Origin: Changchengzhania lutea
GTDB taxonomy: Bacteria > Bacteroidota > Bacteroidia > Flavobacteriales > Flavobacteriaceae
Length of the DNA: 64,000 nucleotides
Assembly: GCF_006974145.1 (NCBI RefSeq)
Contig: NZ_CP039456.1
Coordinates: forward strand, 1,022,001 to 1,086,000
Reading direction: 5' to 3'
Within the stretch, counting starts at the first letter, position 1. Each line of letters opens with the position of its first letter. A model generated the notes under the pieces. That model searched no databases. It worked only from the letters and a program-made list of their open reading frames with translations, and was not told the DNA's origin. The translations under genes and the position numbers were made by a program. Positions 25,600 through 34,525 of the stretch are shown one piece after another.

Positions 25600-26976
25600 C
25601 CGAAAGTTTTTAGAGAAAAGCAGAAATCATAGGTCTATCCCAATGTTTTCGTTTAAAATATTAGATTATCCAGAAAATAAGTCTGCGTCAAACACCCATT
25701 CCTTTTGTGTAGTAAACGTGACCTTACGCACGCCTTCTCTTACGTGATTGCATACATAATCCAGTGATAGATAATGATACAGGCAGAATCTTATTTTTTC
25801 TGATAAATTGGAAAAAGCAACTGCTTTTTTGGAGATAGTTCGTTTTATGAGCTCTAAGAGCAGATAATTTATCAGGGCTACATATATTTGGGACTTTACT
25901 GCATTTTCACTGGTTCCCCAAAAGGTCTTTACCTGTAGGTTTTGTTTTAAGGCTTTAAAAAACAGTTCTATGTCCCAACGTTTCTTGTACAGTTCCGCAA
26001 TGGTATTGTATTCCCGGTCAAGTTGGTTTGTAACAATGGCTATCACTTTGTTTTCATCTTCTTTACAGACGTGTGCCAATCTTAGTTTTTGTCCTGAAAT
26101 CCCTGTTTCCATTGCCTTGTTTGAAGTCAGTTGGATTATTTCATCTTTCAGTATATTTTGGTCAACGTTATCCGGTAATTCTAGTTCTTCTATCGTTTGG
26201 TACAACGTATTGGACTTGATCCTGGTAACAAATACATTTTCTGCCTTTATCCTGTTGAGCATCAGTTCAAAATCAAAATAAGCCCTATCTTCAACTATAA
26301 TGGTGTCTTTAGGATAAATCAATTGCTTTAACCCATATCTGTCGTGCACCTTTGCTTCTGTAATATTTACCACATCCGGTATCATTAAATTGTAATCCCA
26401 ACTTGTATGTAATTTAATGCCCCCTTTTGCTGTCCGAAACTCTGCCCAATCAAACATGGCCAAGCATAAGGATATCGTTGAGCTATCTATTAGTTTAACA
26501 ACCTTGCCCTTGATCTCTTTTATGATGTGGGTATTGTGATGTTCTTTCAGCACTGATTTATAATGGCTCAATAAACGATAATACAAACTCTCAAACACGC
26601 GCCAGTCCCTGATTTTATTGCCATCACTCATTGTGGAACGCGCAGGGCTTTGGCGCAGGCCCAAGTCGTTTATGAAAATTTCGCTTACTCCGATCCCTGC
26701 CGATATATCATTCAAGCTCTGGCACTTATTGAGCTGTCCGAAAGTTAGAGCTACAAACTGATCGTATGTTCTGTATTTATGAACACCTTTGTCCGTTTTG
26801 TAAGTATTTGTGCAACTTTTAATTAACCAAGGTGGTACTAAATCTAATAGTTGCCGAATTATTGGTTTATTGGTATTTTTGTTTCACCTGAAGAGTCCCA
26901 TATTTGAAAAGTTTTTCGTAGAACCCTAAAATAAGAGATTCTGAGGGCTTTTTAAAATAGCGACTTTCGGATGCTA
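25594..26976 (-). mobile_element. IS4-family insertion sequence
   Basis: The ends are perfect 14-bp inverted repeats TAGCATCCGAAAGT at 25594-25607 and its complement at 26963-26976, enclosing one transposase gene. The length is about 1,383 bp. The bases directly outside the ends do not match each other, so no target duplication is visible. That agrees with loss of flanking DNA, because the patatin gene continues only on the left. Confidence 0.88.
25666..26715 (-). CDS. IS4-family DDE transposase
   Basis: A 349-residue transposase from the first in-frame ATG. Catalytic residues: Asp in VVKLIDSSTI, Asp in IIVEDRAYFD and the YREK block YKKRWDIELFFKALKQNL carrying the Glu. The frame is open further upstream to about 26883 and encodes the family N-terminus (RQLLDLVPPWLIKSC, then YDQFVALTFGQLNKC), but I find no ATG, GTG or TTG in frame there. 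The element may use a rare start, or the true start codon may be mutated. It cuts and pastes the element by recognising its inverted repeats. Confidence 0.85.
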   Translation of the reverse strand: MNDISAGIGVSEIFINDLGLRQSPARSTMSDGNKIRDWRVFESLYYRLLSHYKSVLKEHHNTHIIKEIKGKVVKLIDSSTISLCLAMFDWAEFRTAKGGIKLHTSWDYNLMIPDVVNITEAKVHDRYGLKQLIYPKDTIIVEDRAYFDFELMLNRIKAENVFVTRIKSNTLYQTIEELELPDNVDQNILKDEIIQLTSNKAMETGISGQKLRLAHVCKEDENKVIAIVTNQLDREYNTIAELYKKRWDIELFFKALKQNLQVKTFWGTSENAVKSQIYVALINYLLLELIKRTISKKAVAFSNLSEKIRFCLYHYLSLDYVCNHVREGVRKVTFTTQKEWVFDADLFSG

Positions 26977-27001
26977 CTGAATTTTTTTATAAGACGAAGA
27001 A

Positions 27002-27030
27002 ACCCTATGGGTCTCTCAGGTCCATAGGGT
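27002..27030 (-). terminator. Hairpin downstream of the LuxR-type regulator operon
   Basis: ACCCTATGG/CCATAGGGT with an 11-nt loop; on the minus strand T-rich sequence follows. A second hairpin (ACCCGTAA/TTACGGGT, 27132-27152) lies nearer the gene. Either could end the kinase-regulator transcript. Confidence 0.5.
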
Positions 27031-27246
27031 AATGTAAATTGCTATTATCAACAAAAAAATTGAGGGATTATCAAATTTTGAAGTGTTGATATTCAAATAT
27101 AAGTATTAGCTTCATCTTCGAACTGCGGAAAACCCGTAACACCTTTACGGGTAAGCTGGAAAACCCAAATATACTTTGAGTTTTTAGGGGTAAAAAAAAG
27201 CCATAAAATTAAAACATTAACATAATTTGAAGGAAGGTTTCTACAA

Positions 27247-27921
27247 CTAAACAAAGCCTTTTTTTCTGGCTTCACCAATAAGCGTTTCGTCCTGGCCATC
27301 CTGAACATCAAAGATGTCCCGTAATTGCTTTTTTCGCTTTTCAATAGCGCTTAATGAAATGTCTAAATGAGAAGATAAATTTTTTGTTTTCACACCCTGA
27401 GAAAGTAAATGCAGAATTTTCCTGTTTTTCTCGTCAATGACAATATCTGTGGTAATGGCCTTTCTTATATGGCTATTCACAGTACCGCTATAAAAGGGTG
27501 GGTTATTGAGCACGGCTTGAAATGCACTTGCCAGCTCACTTGAGGTTAAATCACTTTTTATTAAAAAGCCTTCTGGATCTATGGTTTTTATTATGTTATG
27601 AATTCTAAACGATTCATTAAACATGGTTAAAATAATAATTTTAGCATTTGGTAAAATAGACCTTGCATAGACTGCTAAGTCTTCTCCTGATGTCATCACG
27701 CCATCTGTTGAAGGTGGCAGACTGATATCGACAAACAACACATCATACAAGGTATTGGACTCTAAGGATTTATTCATCAATAATACCGCCTCATCGCAGT
27801 TATTGGCGATATCAATATCCAATTCTTGATTGTCTCTTTTGGTAAATAACAAGGTGTTTTGATACCCTTCTATAATCATAGGATGGTCATCAATCATCAA
27901 TATTTTAATCATTTCAGTCAT
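27247..27921 (-). CDS. NarL/LuxR-type response regulator
   Basis: A 224-residue regulator. The receiver has MIDDHPMIIEGY and the phospho-acceptor Asp in VLFVDISLPPS. The Lys of the active site lies in FLIKSDLT. The C-terminal helix-turn-helix includes LLSQGVKTKNLSSHLDISLSA, a shortened LuxR-like domain typical of flavobacterial partners of TPR kinases. The start may be the Met at 27912 instead. It follows the kinase gene by ten bases, so kinase and regulator are one unit. Targets are unknown. Confidence 0.88.
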   Translation of the reverse strand: MTEMIKILMIDDHPMIIEGYQNTLLFTKRDNQELDIDIANNCDEAVLLMNKSLESNTLYDVLFVDISLPPSTDGVMTSGEDLAVYARSILPNAKIIILTMFNESFRIHNIIKTIDPEGFLIKSDLTSSELASAFQAVLNNPPFYSGTVNSHIRKAITTDIVIDEKNRKILHLLSQGVKTKNLSSHLDISLSAIEKRKKQLRDIFDVQDGQDETLIGEARKKGFV

Positions 27922-27931
27922 GCAATATATT

Positions 27932-29953
27932 TTAGGTTAGGGGAATTTCTATTGTAACTGTAGTGCCTTCGTTTTTTTCTGAAGTAATATGTATTTTTCC
28001 GTTGATTTCATTTATTCTGGAATTCATATTTTTTAAACCAATTCCAGATTTAGCCTTATTAACATCAAATCCTGAGCCGTCATCAGTGATAGTAAAGCAA
28101 ATTACATCATTTTTAAGTTTAAAACTAATATTAACATGTTTAGCATCGGCATGCTTATAGATATTGTGAAGCGATTCTTGCACAATTCTATAAATGTGAA
28201 TTTTATTTTTATTGGATACTTGATCCCAATTAATAGTCTCGTCATGCTCTAGGTTATATGACAACTTGTAGACATTCGTTTGGGTTTCAACTAAAGTTTT
28301 TATGATATCTATAAATCCAGATCCAGAAACAAAATCAGTATTTAATTCATGTGATACCTTTCTTATATCTTCCTCAATGGTTTTAAGTTCAGCGATGTAT
28401 TGCTCACGTGTTTGTATGGCCTCTTTAGTTGAACCCATATTTAAACTATCTAAATTTAAACGCGTACCAAATAAACGTCCGAGTACGCCGTCATGCAATT
28501 CTTGAGAAATTCTTTTTTTCTCTAAAGCCCGGGCCTCTTCAATACTTTCGTTCTGGGAAAGCATTAAATTATAAATTTCTTCGTTGGTCTCCTGTTGCTT
28601 CTGAATAAACTTAAGCTCTTTATTTTTATTTCTTTGAGTGATTATAATATAAACCATTAAGGACGCAATAACCAGTATTATAGATATTACGGTAAGCCAC
28701 ATTCGTTGTTTTGTTATTTTTACATTCTTTGCTTCAATTTGTTGTGTCTCAAAACGGATTCTCGCGTATTTATTCCGTAATTTTCTTTCATTTTTTTGTA
28801 GGCTGTCGTTTAAAGTGATGTATTCATTAAAATGTTTCACTGCCAAACTATCCTCTTCAATCTTTGATAGAAGTAAAAGTGACTTTAATAAGTCGTCATT
28901 GTGATATTCCTTAGATATATCTTTCGCTCTATAAGCATAATATTTAGCAGAATCCTGGTTCTCTATATTATTATAGAATTCTGCTAAATGTTGGTTTATA
29001 ATTATAGAATTGTAACTTCTATCCTCAATACTATCTGCTATTTTAAGTGCCTTTAAATAGAGCTTCGGTAGCCGCTCTCTATTGTTTGATAAATATAAGG
29101 TATGGGCATAATTGTCTAAAACCAGTGCATAAAAATCTGGACGTTCATTAATAAGGTTTTTATTGTCGAGTATTTGATTATAATACATTAATGCCAAGTC
29201 AAATTTATGGGCATTTTTATAGGTATTGGCTAAGTTGTTTTTTGAATTGTCTATGGTAGCCATATTATTGCCATCCAGCTTGTTTTTTAATTCTAGAGCC
29301 TTTTGGTGATACGATATAGATTCATCAAATTGTTCGAGCTGATTAAAAACCATACCAAGGCTGTTAAAAATAAATGATTTAAGTTTTATAACATCATCAT
29401 TTTCATCCAACGATTCTAATAAACTCAATGCATTTATTGAAGTAACTTCGCTACCTCCAAAATCTTTTTCGTCTTTCTGGATCAATGCTATTCTCAGTAG
29501 TACAAAAGCTGCATGAAATCTCTCATCTAGTCCTTTATAAAGTTTTTCCGCTTTGAAATAATAGTGATAGGCACTGTCTGATTTTGCTTCTACTCTATAA
29601 TAACGTCCTAGGTTAGCATAAGTTTCGGCTAAGGAGAGTGAATCATTTAATTTTTGCGAAAGAAGGCTGTTTTCAAAATTAACCTGTTTATAAAGTCCAA
29701 ATTGATTAGTGTCCCAAAAGAGAGCGGATAAATTTTTATTAGATTTTAAAATAAGTGAGTCGATACCTAATTTGAAAGACAGATGCTTAGATCGATTAGC
29801 ATTTTTCAATCTATCCTCCATAGATAATTCGCTTCGGTCTCTCAAAGATTGATTGTAAATAATAATGGAATCTACAATTGATTTTTCACCAGATTGTGAA
29901 AATGTTACTTTAGAGATAACTATGAATACAATCTGTAATAATCTTAATTTCAA
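27932..29953 (-). CDS. TPR-repeat sensor histidine kinase (HisKA_3)
   Basis: A 673-residue kinase. After a signal peptide come tetratricopeptide repeats over about residues 60-390 (for example AETYANLGRYYRVEAKSDSA and YHQKALELKNKL), one membrane helix at about 425-445, and a cytoplasmic coiled coil. The HisKA_3 dimerisation box carries the acceptor His in KKRISQELHDGVLGRL, and the ATPase domain has NIYKHADAKHV and DDGSGFD then GIGLKNM. The TPR part is predicted periplasmic and likely binds a protein partner. It pairs with the LuxR-type regulator just downstream. Confidence 0.9.
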   Translation of the reverse strand: MKLRLLQIVFIVISKVTFSQSGEKSIVDSIIIYNQSLRDRSELSMEDRLKNANRSKHLSFKLGIDSLILKSNKNLSALFWDTNQFGLYKQVNFENSLLSQKLNDSLSLAETYANLGRYYRVEAKSDSAYHYYFKAEKLYKGLDERFHAAFVLLRIALIQKDEKDFGGSEVTSINALSLLESLDENDDVIKLKSFIFNSLGMVFNQLEQFDESISYHQKALELKNKLDGNNMATIDNSKNNLANTYKNAHKFDLALMYYNQILDNKNLINERPDFYALVLDNYAHTLYLSNNRERLPKLYLKALKIADSIEDRSYNSIIINQHLAEFYNNIENQDSAKYYAYRAKDISKEYHNDDLLKSLLLLSKIEEDSLAVKHFNEYITLNDSLQKNERKLRNKYARIRFETQQIEAKNVKITKQRMWLTVISIILVIASLMVYIIITQRNKNKELKFIQKQQETNEEIYNLMLSQNESIEEARALEKKRISQELHDGVLGRLFGTRLNLDSLNMGSTKEAIQTREQYIAELKTIEEDIRKVSHELNTDFVSGSGFIDIIKTLVETQTNVYKLSYNLEHDETINWDQVSNKNKIHIYRIVQESLHNIYKHADAKHVNISFKLKNDVICFTITDDGSGFDVNKAKSGIGLKNMNSRINEINGKIHITSEKNEGTTVTIEIPLT

Positions 29954-30014
29954 CTTGTAAAATAATAATGGATTCCTTCAAATGTATTTATAATTTTTCA
30001 ATTTATATAAAAGA

Positions 30015-30046
30015 AAATACCCTTTATAAATTTATAAAGGGTATTT
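30015..30046. terminator. Perfect palindromic terminator
   Basis: AAATACCCTTTATAAA and its exact complement form a 32-base palindrome flanked by A/T tracts. It sits between the small lipoprotein gene and the kinase gene on the minus strand and would separate their transcripts. Confidence 0.7.
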
Positions 30047-30075
30047 AAATTTTTTAATAAACTTTTTATATTGGC

Positions 30076-30225
30076 TTATTCGCCTTCATTAACACCACCA
30101 CCAGTATAAGTTGTTTCTGTTGGTTCAGCAACTAACATTTCATCTTCATTTAAATCTTGTTTTACACAAGAGGTTAGAGATGCAAATAATACAGTAACAA
30201 TTAAAATAATTTTTAGGGATTTCAT
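30076..30225 (-). CDS. 49-residue lipoprotein
   Basis: A short gene with a clear signal (MKSLKIILIVTVLFASLTSC) ending in a lipobox cysteine, then an acidic segment (VKQDLNEDEMLVAEPT) and a glycine-rich tail. Coding signs are the intact lipobox, a stop just before a perfect terminator, and a start spaced normally from its own upstream region. Small lipoproteins of this type occur next to TPR kinases in Flavobacteriaceae, so it could be a ligand or accessory of the kinase. That link is inference. Confidence 0.7.
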   Translation of the reverse strand: MKSLKIILIVTVLFASLTSCVKQDLNEDEMLVAEPTETTYTGGGVNEGE

Positions 30226-30560
30226 ATCTATTCAATTTTAAGGTTATACAGTTTTTCTCTTTGTTAAAAAATAATTGACCAGACTTTCAAAATTCAAAAT
30301 CTTGGTTGAGGGAAAAAATGGATAATTAACTTTAAAATCGAATACACAATAATGCGCACAGATTTATCAAAACTATGAGGGAATATGACTAAAAGTCAAA
30401 AATTGAATGGATTAATGTATCTTAAATTACTGAGGGGAAATACTTATTGTCGTAATTAAGAACAGCTAAAATAGATATGCCTATCGATAAATCATTATTT
30501 TATCGACAAAATACATATTTCATAGATTAAATGCGTTATTTGCCTAAAAATAACATACTA
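30226..30560. other. Intergenic region
   Basis: About 335 bases between the small lipoprotein and the end of the LacI-type gene. The only structure I see is a weak hairpin, TCGATAAA with TTTATCGA near 30485-30507, which could end the LacI transcript. No coding frame is convincing. Confidence 0.4.
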
Positions 30561-31565
30561 TTATCGCGTGGAATCCCCTTTTAACAAACTTGTTTTCACT
30601 ATTTTGGTCTTAAAATCTTCACGCGCAGAAGTGTTTTGTAGCCTGTTTACCAGTAATTGTGTGGCATTCGCTCCTATAACTTTTGCATGTTGCCTTATAG
30701 TGGTGAGCCGTGGTATGGAATGTATCGAGGTGGCCTTACTTGCAAACCCCACGACCGACATGTCTTTTGGTATTTTAAGCCCATAATTTATCGCTACATT
30801 TATAGCAATAATTCCAGAGGAACTATCTGCAGCAATAACACCATCAATAGATTTATTCTTCTTTAAAAATGATTTTATTTTCTTCTGTGAATCCTCTTTT
30901 CTTTTTATTTTTAGAATAATAGCCTCATAGTTATCAGATTCCAATATAGCCTTCCTATAGCCTCTTTCTCGTAATTTACCAACACTTAGATCATCAATGT
31001 TGCTTATAAATGCAATATGTTTTCGGTTTTCAGCCATTAACTGCTTCGTGACATTATAAGTCGAATCAAAATCATCCACAATCACCTTGTCACACATCAC
31101 GTCGTGCGCCACCCTATCGAACATAACGATAGGTAAACCTTGCGCCATCGTATCTTTAAAATGATTGACTTCGTTTTTAATCTGCGTTTCTTCTGCTACA
31201 CATAATATAAATCCATCAACACTGCCGTTCGCTAATAACTGTAAACTTTGCTTTTCTTTTAATAACGATTCATTCGAAATGCAGGTGATGATATTATAAC
31301 CCAGTAACGTGGCTTCTCTTTCTATACCAAAAAGGACTTTTGCCAAAAAGTGATTTAATATATTAGGAATAATAACCCCTATAGTTTTTGTTTTATTCTG
31401 CTTTAAACTAAGCGCGACCTTATTGGGCTTGTAGTTGTACAACTTAGCCAGCTCTTTAACGCGTTTAACAGTTTCCTTGCCAATTTCTTCGCTGTTATTC
31501 AAAGCCTTAGACACGGTAGAAATCGAGACATTTAATTCTTTAGCTAGCTGTTTTAATGTAACCAT
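30561..31565 (-). CDS. LacI/GalR-family transcriptional regulator
   Basis: A repressor of about 334 residues. The N-terminal helix-turn-helix is LKQLAKELNVSISTVSKALN with the hinge helix YKPNKVALSLKQ, followed by a periplasmic-binding-protein fold (TIGVIIPNILNHFLAKVLFG, and VDGVIAADSSSG near the effector site). I start it at MVTLKQLAKEL, ten residues inside the longest frame, because that matches the family. Regulators of this group control sugar utilisation genes, but no such gene is adjacent, so its targets are elsewhere. Confidence 0.88.
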   Translation of the reverse strand: MVTLKQLAKELNVSISTVSKALNNSEEIGKETVKRVKELAKLYNYKPNKVALSLKQNKTKTIGVIIPNILNHFLAKVLFGIEREATLLGYNIITCISNESLLKEKQSLQLLANGSVDGFILCVAEETQIKNEVNHFKDTMAQGLPIVMFDRVAHDVMCDKVIVDDFDSTYNVTKQLMAENRKHIAFISNIDDLSVGKLRERGYRKAILESDNYEAIILKIKRKEDSQKKIKSFLKKNKSIDGVIAADSSSGIIAINVAINYGLKIPKDMSVVGFASKATSIHSIPRLTTIRQHAKVIGANATQLLVNRLQNTSAREDFKTKIVKTSLLKGDSTR

Positions 31566-32063
31566 ATAATTGGACTCCTTAGTTGGATGATGCAATTTAC
31601 AAAAATAGACGCAGTATCAAATCAATGCTAAAATAAGTTATGAGTAATTTCGGTTTTATCTCAATTTTAAAAAGATGTAATTTCTATAATTATTATAAGA
31701 ACTGTAAACAATGCAATGGCGACTTAGCCAAAATTATAATCACACATGCCAGAACCCAAAAGACTAACGCTACTAAATTAAAATGTATATGTAGTTTAGT
31801 CATATGGTTAACACGTCACCCTGAATTCACTTCAGGGTCTCACATTATTATGTTGATTTACAACATTATGAGATTCTGAAACAAGTTCAGATTGACGTAC
31901 ATTATAATTTTATGACCCCTTTACGGATAATCATAAATTAAATATTAAAAAAACTCGTATTAAGACAAATTTATTTTGGATAGAGACAAAAAAGCCAATG
32001 ATTGATTATTATTTTTAAAAAGTAAGTCATATTGGCTTATATAATTCTTAAAATAACATTATT
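31566..32063. other. Intergenic region with one palindromic repeat
   Basis: About 500 bases between divergent genes. It holds the palindromic repeat at 31813-31899 and, near 31994-32040, a weak imperfect hairpin with CCAAT/ATTGG arms. Promoters for the LacI and CsbD genes should lie at either end. I see no gene. Confidence 0.4.
31813..31899. repeat. Imperfect palindromic intergenic repeat
   Basis: The left arm has CGTCACCCTGAA, then TTCAGGGTCTCA. The right arm has TGAGATTCTGAA, then GTTCAG and TTGACG. The whole forms a large imperfect palindrome with each arm itself a hairpin. This type of repeat (CCCTGAA...TTCAGGGTCTCA) is dispersed in many flavobacterial genomes and looks like a REP- or MITE-like element. 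Confidence 0.55.
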
Positions 32064-32267
32064 ATGAGCAGTCCATTATCAGATAAGACAAGAGGCAATT
32101 GGAATATTGCCAAAGGAAAACTAAAGCAAAAATGGGGAGACCTCACAGATGACGATCTCGATTACCAAGAAGGGAAAGAAGATGAAATGTTGGGCAGAAT
32201 CCAAAAAAAAACAGGGGAGTCCAAACAGCGCATAAACGAGTTTCTTGAAAATCTTAAGTATGATTAG
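32064..32267 (+). CDS. CsbD-family stress protein
   Basis: A 67-residue hydrophilic protein matching the CsbD family over its full length (GNWNIAKGKLKQKWGDLTDD, then EGKEDEMLGRIQKKTG). Family members are small, charged, general-stress-induced proteins in many bacteria. Their molecular role is not established. It is a single gene with its own terminator 20 bases after the stop. Confidence 0.9.
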   Translation: MSSPLSDKTRGNWNIAKGKLKQKWGDLTDDDLDYQEGKEDEMLGRIQKKTGESKQRINEFLENLKYD

Positions 32268-32287
32268 TTCATTAACAACCTTCTGCT

Positions 32288-32317
32288 AAAAAAATCCCGA
32301 GCCCTACGGGATTTTTT
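32288..32317 (+). terminator. Rho-independent terminator
   Basis: AAAAAATCCCG/CGGGATTTTTT, 11-bp stem with a 7-nt loop and a T run, directly after the CsbD gene. Confidence 0.88.
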
Positions 32318-33005
32318 CATTCATACAAGTGCCATAAATTTTAAATAAGATATGCCTTAAAACAAAAAAGCATCCCAATCTTCTTATTCAGAAAAAAGGA
32401 AAGCTTTCCATTGGTTTAACTACTTAAACCTTTAGCAAACACTGGGTGTTTACTAACAACACAACGTCATGATTATTGCCAAAAAAAGTCCTAATTTCTC
32501 AGAGCTCTTTAGCAATACTTGCGGTCTGGACGGGACTGTAACCTTGCTCTATCAGCCCAACCATAGCAGTACAACTGCCAAATATCTTCATTAATGTTGA
32601 CGATTTGTGACCTATTTACAATATTCAATAGTTCATTTTGATTTCGTCTGCCGCAAAAATAGTAATTTGAATCAATTAAATATATTTTATATGAATAAAA
32701 ATTAAATAATTATAACTCAATTAATCAGTTGGTCATAATCAAGCTAACTTTATAAATCAAGAAGCTGATGATGCTTTAGAAGAAGTAATTAACTTTTAAA
32801 ATTCGACCGCATCCATAACGACATCAAATCGATTTTTAACTAGGAAGCCGAAAAAGGGAAATCAAAATGGAGTGATTACAGTTGTCTATAAGGGATGGAA
32901 TATTGTCTATAAAGGATTAAACTCAACTTGATATATGTATAATCTTAAATTTATCTCAATTGTAAATTAATTCATACTAAGTTTGTTGCCAGACATACCA
33001 CACCT
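32318..33005. other. Intergenic region with possible gene remnants
   Basis: Nearly 690 bases without a convincing gene. A 41-codon frame at 32469-32594 (MIIAKKSPNFSELF and so on) and a frame near 32790-32930 with a KFDRIHNDIKSIF segment, interrupted by a stop and then KGKSKWSDYS, could be decayed coding sequence. Neither can be assigned. This region begins the accessory stretch. Confidence 0.3.
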
Positions 33006-33254
33006 ATGGACCATTCTGAAATCACCTATATTCTATCTGCCAATAAGGCAGCCATGGATCTCTATAAGGAATCCAAGGAAACACTTATAAAATCGGCCAG
33101 TTATGATTTTATGGTGTTTAAGTGTTCTGATTGGGATGACATTTTGGAAGACATGCAAGAATGGGAAGATTATATGACTATAGATGAATCTACATATCAT
33201 ACGCTATATAGTAACCTGTGCATTAAGTTTAGAGCGCTTATAAAATTCTTCTAA
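33006..33254 (+). CDS. Small protein of unknown function
   Basis: An 82-residue acidic protein with three tryptophans (two in DWDDILEDMQEWEDYM) and no signal peptide or membrane helix. I do not recognise a family. Codon use is compatible with coding, and it is not a shadow of another gene. It stands alone between two gaps of 300 bases or more. Confidence 0.4.
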   Translation: MDHSEITYILSANKAAMDLYKESKETLIKSASYDFMVFKCSDWDDILEDMQEWEDYMTIDESTYHTLYSNLCIKFRALIKFF

Positions 33255-33562
33255 GGATAGCTTGTGAATAACGTAATTTTTATTCGATAGGCACTTATTT
33301 AAAAACATGCCAGTGCATCAATTTTGATAATACTTTTTTTTATTAAAATGGTAAAAATAATTCATCAAAGATTTGGCAGTAAAATACCATGTTGCCGAAT
33401 CTTTGGTTTTTTAACGCTACATACCAAATAGCAAAAACCATGACTCAATTTACAACATCTAGTGGCAATTTGAAAATTTTACGTTAGTCAGAATTGAAAA
33501 AAATTGCAACGCACAAATAAAAATACAGTCTTTTATCAAAACACATTGAAAATATTCTAATT
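33255..33562. other. Intergenic region
   Basis: About 300 bases, AT-rich. A hairpin made of CAAAGATTTGGCA and TGCCGAATCTTTG (about 33365-33406, arms separated by about 16 nt) could be a terminator for the small gene upstream. Nothing else is seen. Confidence 0.35.
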
Positions 33563-34366
33563 ATGAAGAAAGTACTCTTGTTATTGTGTTTGACAATTTT
33601 ATTTACTAATTGTCAAAATAAGGAAAGAAAAGAACAAAAAATTAATTACGTTTCCGATAGCATTTGGACTTATTCAGACAGGAAAGTGTATTCTATGAGA
33701 AATATAGACTCAACAGATTGGGATATGGAAATGCTTTTAGCGGATATTGAGTCTGTTAAACAAAATAAATGGCCAACAAAACCTGCCCTATCAAATTTTC
33801 CATCAGCTGTGGCTAAATATGGCACAAAAGTAGGCGCTACTGGAGTGGGAACTTTTCTTGGAGGGCTTGAGTTAGAAATGGAAGGAAAGTTATTGAAAGG
33901 TGTTATCGTTGGTTATCAAAGAGATAAATACAGAGAAGTTATTGACCAAAATGATTTGTATGGGATTAAATTCAATCTATTGTGGGTAACCGTAGACCTA
34001 AACTATGAAAACGGAAGTAATAGCGTAGTATCGAGAAATTATCCTCATTATCTATCAACAGGAAAACAAAAAACCAATCAAGGTAATATTGATTGGGTTC
34101 AAATGACTTTAGCAGACGGAAGTAACTTTGCAATAATCAATCAACGCTACTTTGATTTAGAGTTTGGAAAAACTATAATAATTATGCCATTAAAAGATGG
34201 TTCATTGAGGTTTTATCAAACTAATGAATCTATTGGTTCATTGGGAAAATATAACGAACAAATTTTTTCTAAAAAGGCAAAACAATATTATGATAAACTA
34301 AAATCAAATAAAGATTTAATTCTATTACTCAAAAACAACAACATTGTTGAACAGGAAATAAACTGA
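33563..34366 (+). CDS. Lipoprotein of unknown function
   Basis: A 267-residue lipoprotein (signal MKKVLLLLCLTILFTNCQ, Cys at 17). After a charged spacer the chain has a region with a glycine-rich turn (GTKVGATGVGTFLGGLELE) and many aromatic beta-strand-like segments. No family is recognised. It is the first gene of the same-strand array in which genes are separated by palindromic spacers; spacer E1 follows its stop directly. Such lone lipoproteins are frequent cargo in cassette-like regions. Confidence 0.65.
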   Translation: MKKVLLLLCLTILFTNCQNKERKEQKINYVSDSIWTYSDRKVYSMRNIDSTDWDMEMLLADIESVKQNKWPTKPALSNFPSAVAKYGTKVGATGVGTFLGGLELEMEGKLLKGVIVGYQRDKYREVIDQNDLYGIKFNLLWVTVDLNYENGSNSVVSRNYPHYLSTGKQKTNQGNIDWVQMTLADGSNFAIINQRYFDLEFGKTIIIMPLKDGSLRFYQTNESIGSLGKYNEQIFSKKAKQYYDKLKSNKDLILLLKNNNIVEQEIN

Positions 34367-34380
34367 AAATAACTATAGCT

Positions 34381-34503
34381 AAGCCGTGCATAAGCCATTG
34401 CTTGGTCAACGCTTATCTGGAAAATCCTATGGGATTTCCCAGCGGAGTTTTGTACCTTTAATGGTTAGTGCCGAGACACGCCACTAATCATAAACACGTT
34501 GGC
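34381..34503 (+). repeat. attC-like palindromic spacer E1
   Basis: The left end GCCGTGCATAAG pairs imperfectly with the right end CATAAACACGTTGGC. Inside is ATTGCTTGGT, then GAAAATCCTATGGGATTT, closely matching spacer E5 at 40409. The spacer fills the gap between two same-strand single-gene modules. Confidence 0.55.
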
Positions 34504-34525
34504 ATTCATTTACAAAACAAATAAT

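Noticed and set aside
27093-27344. A minus-strand frame overlapping the LuxR-type regulator
   Set aside because: It is a frame-shifted reading of the regulator's 3' end and the hairpins beyond it.
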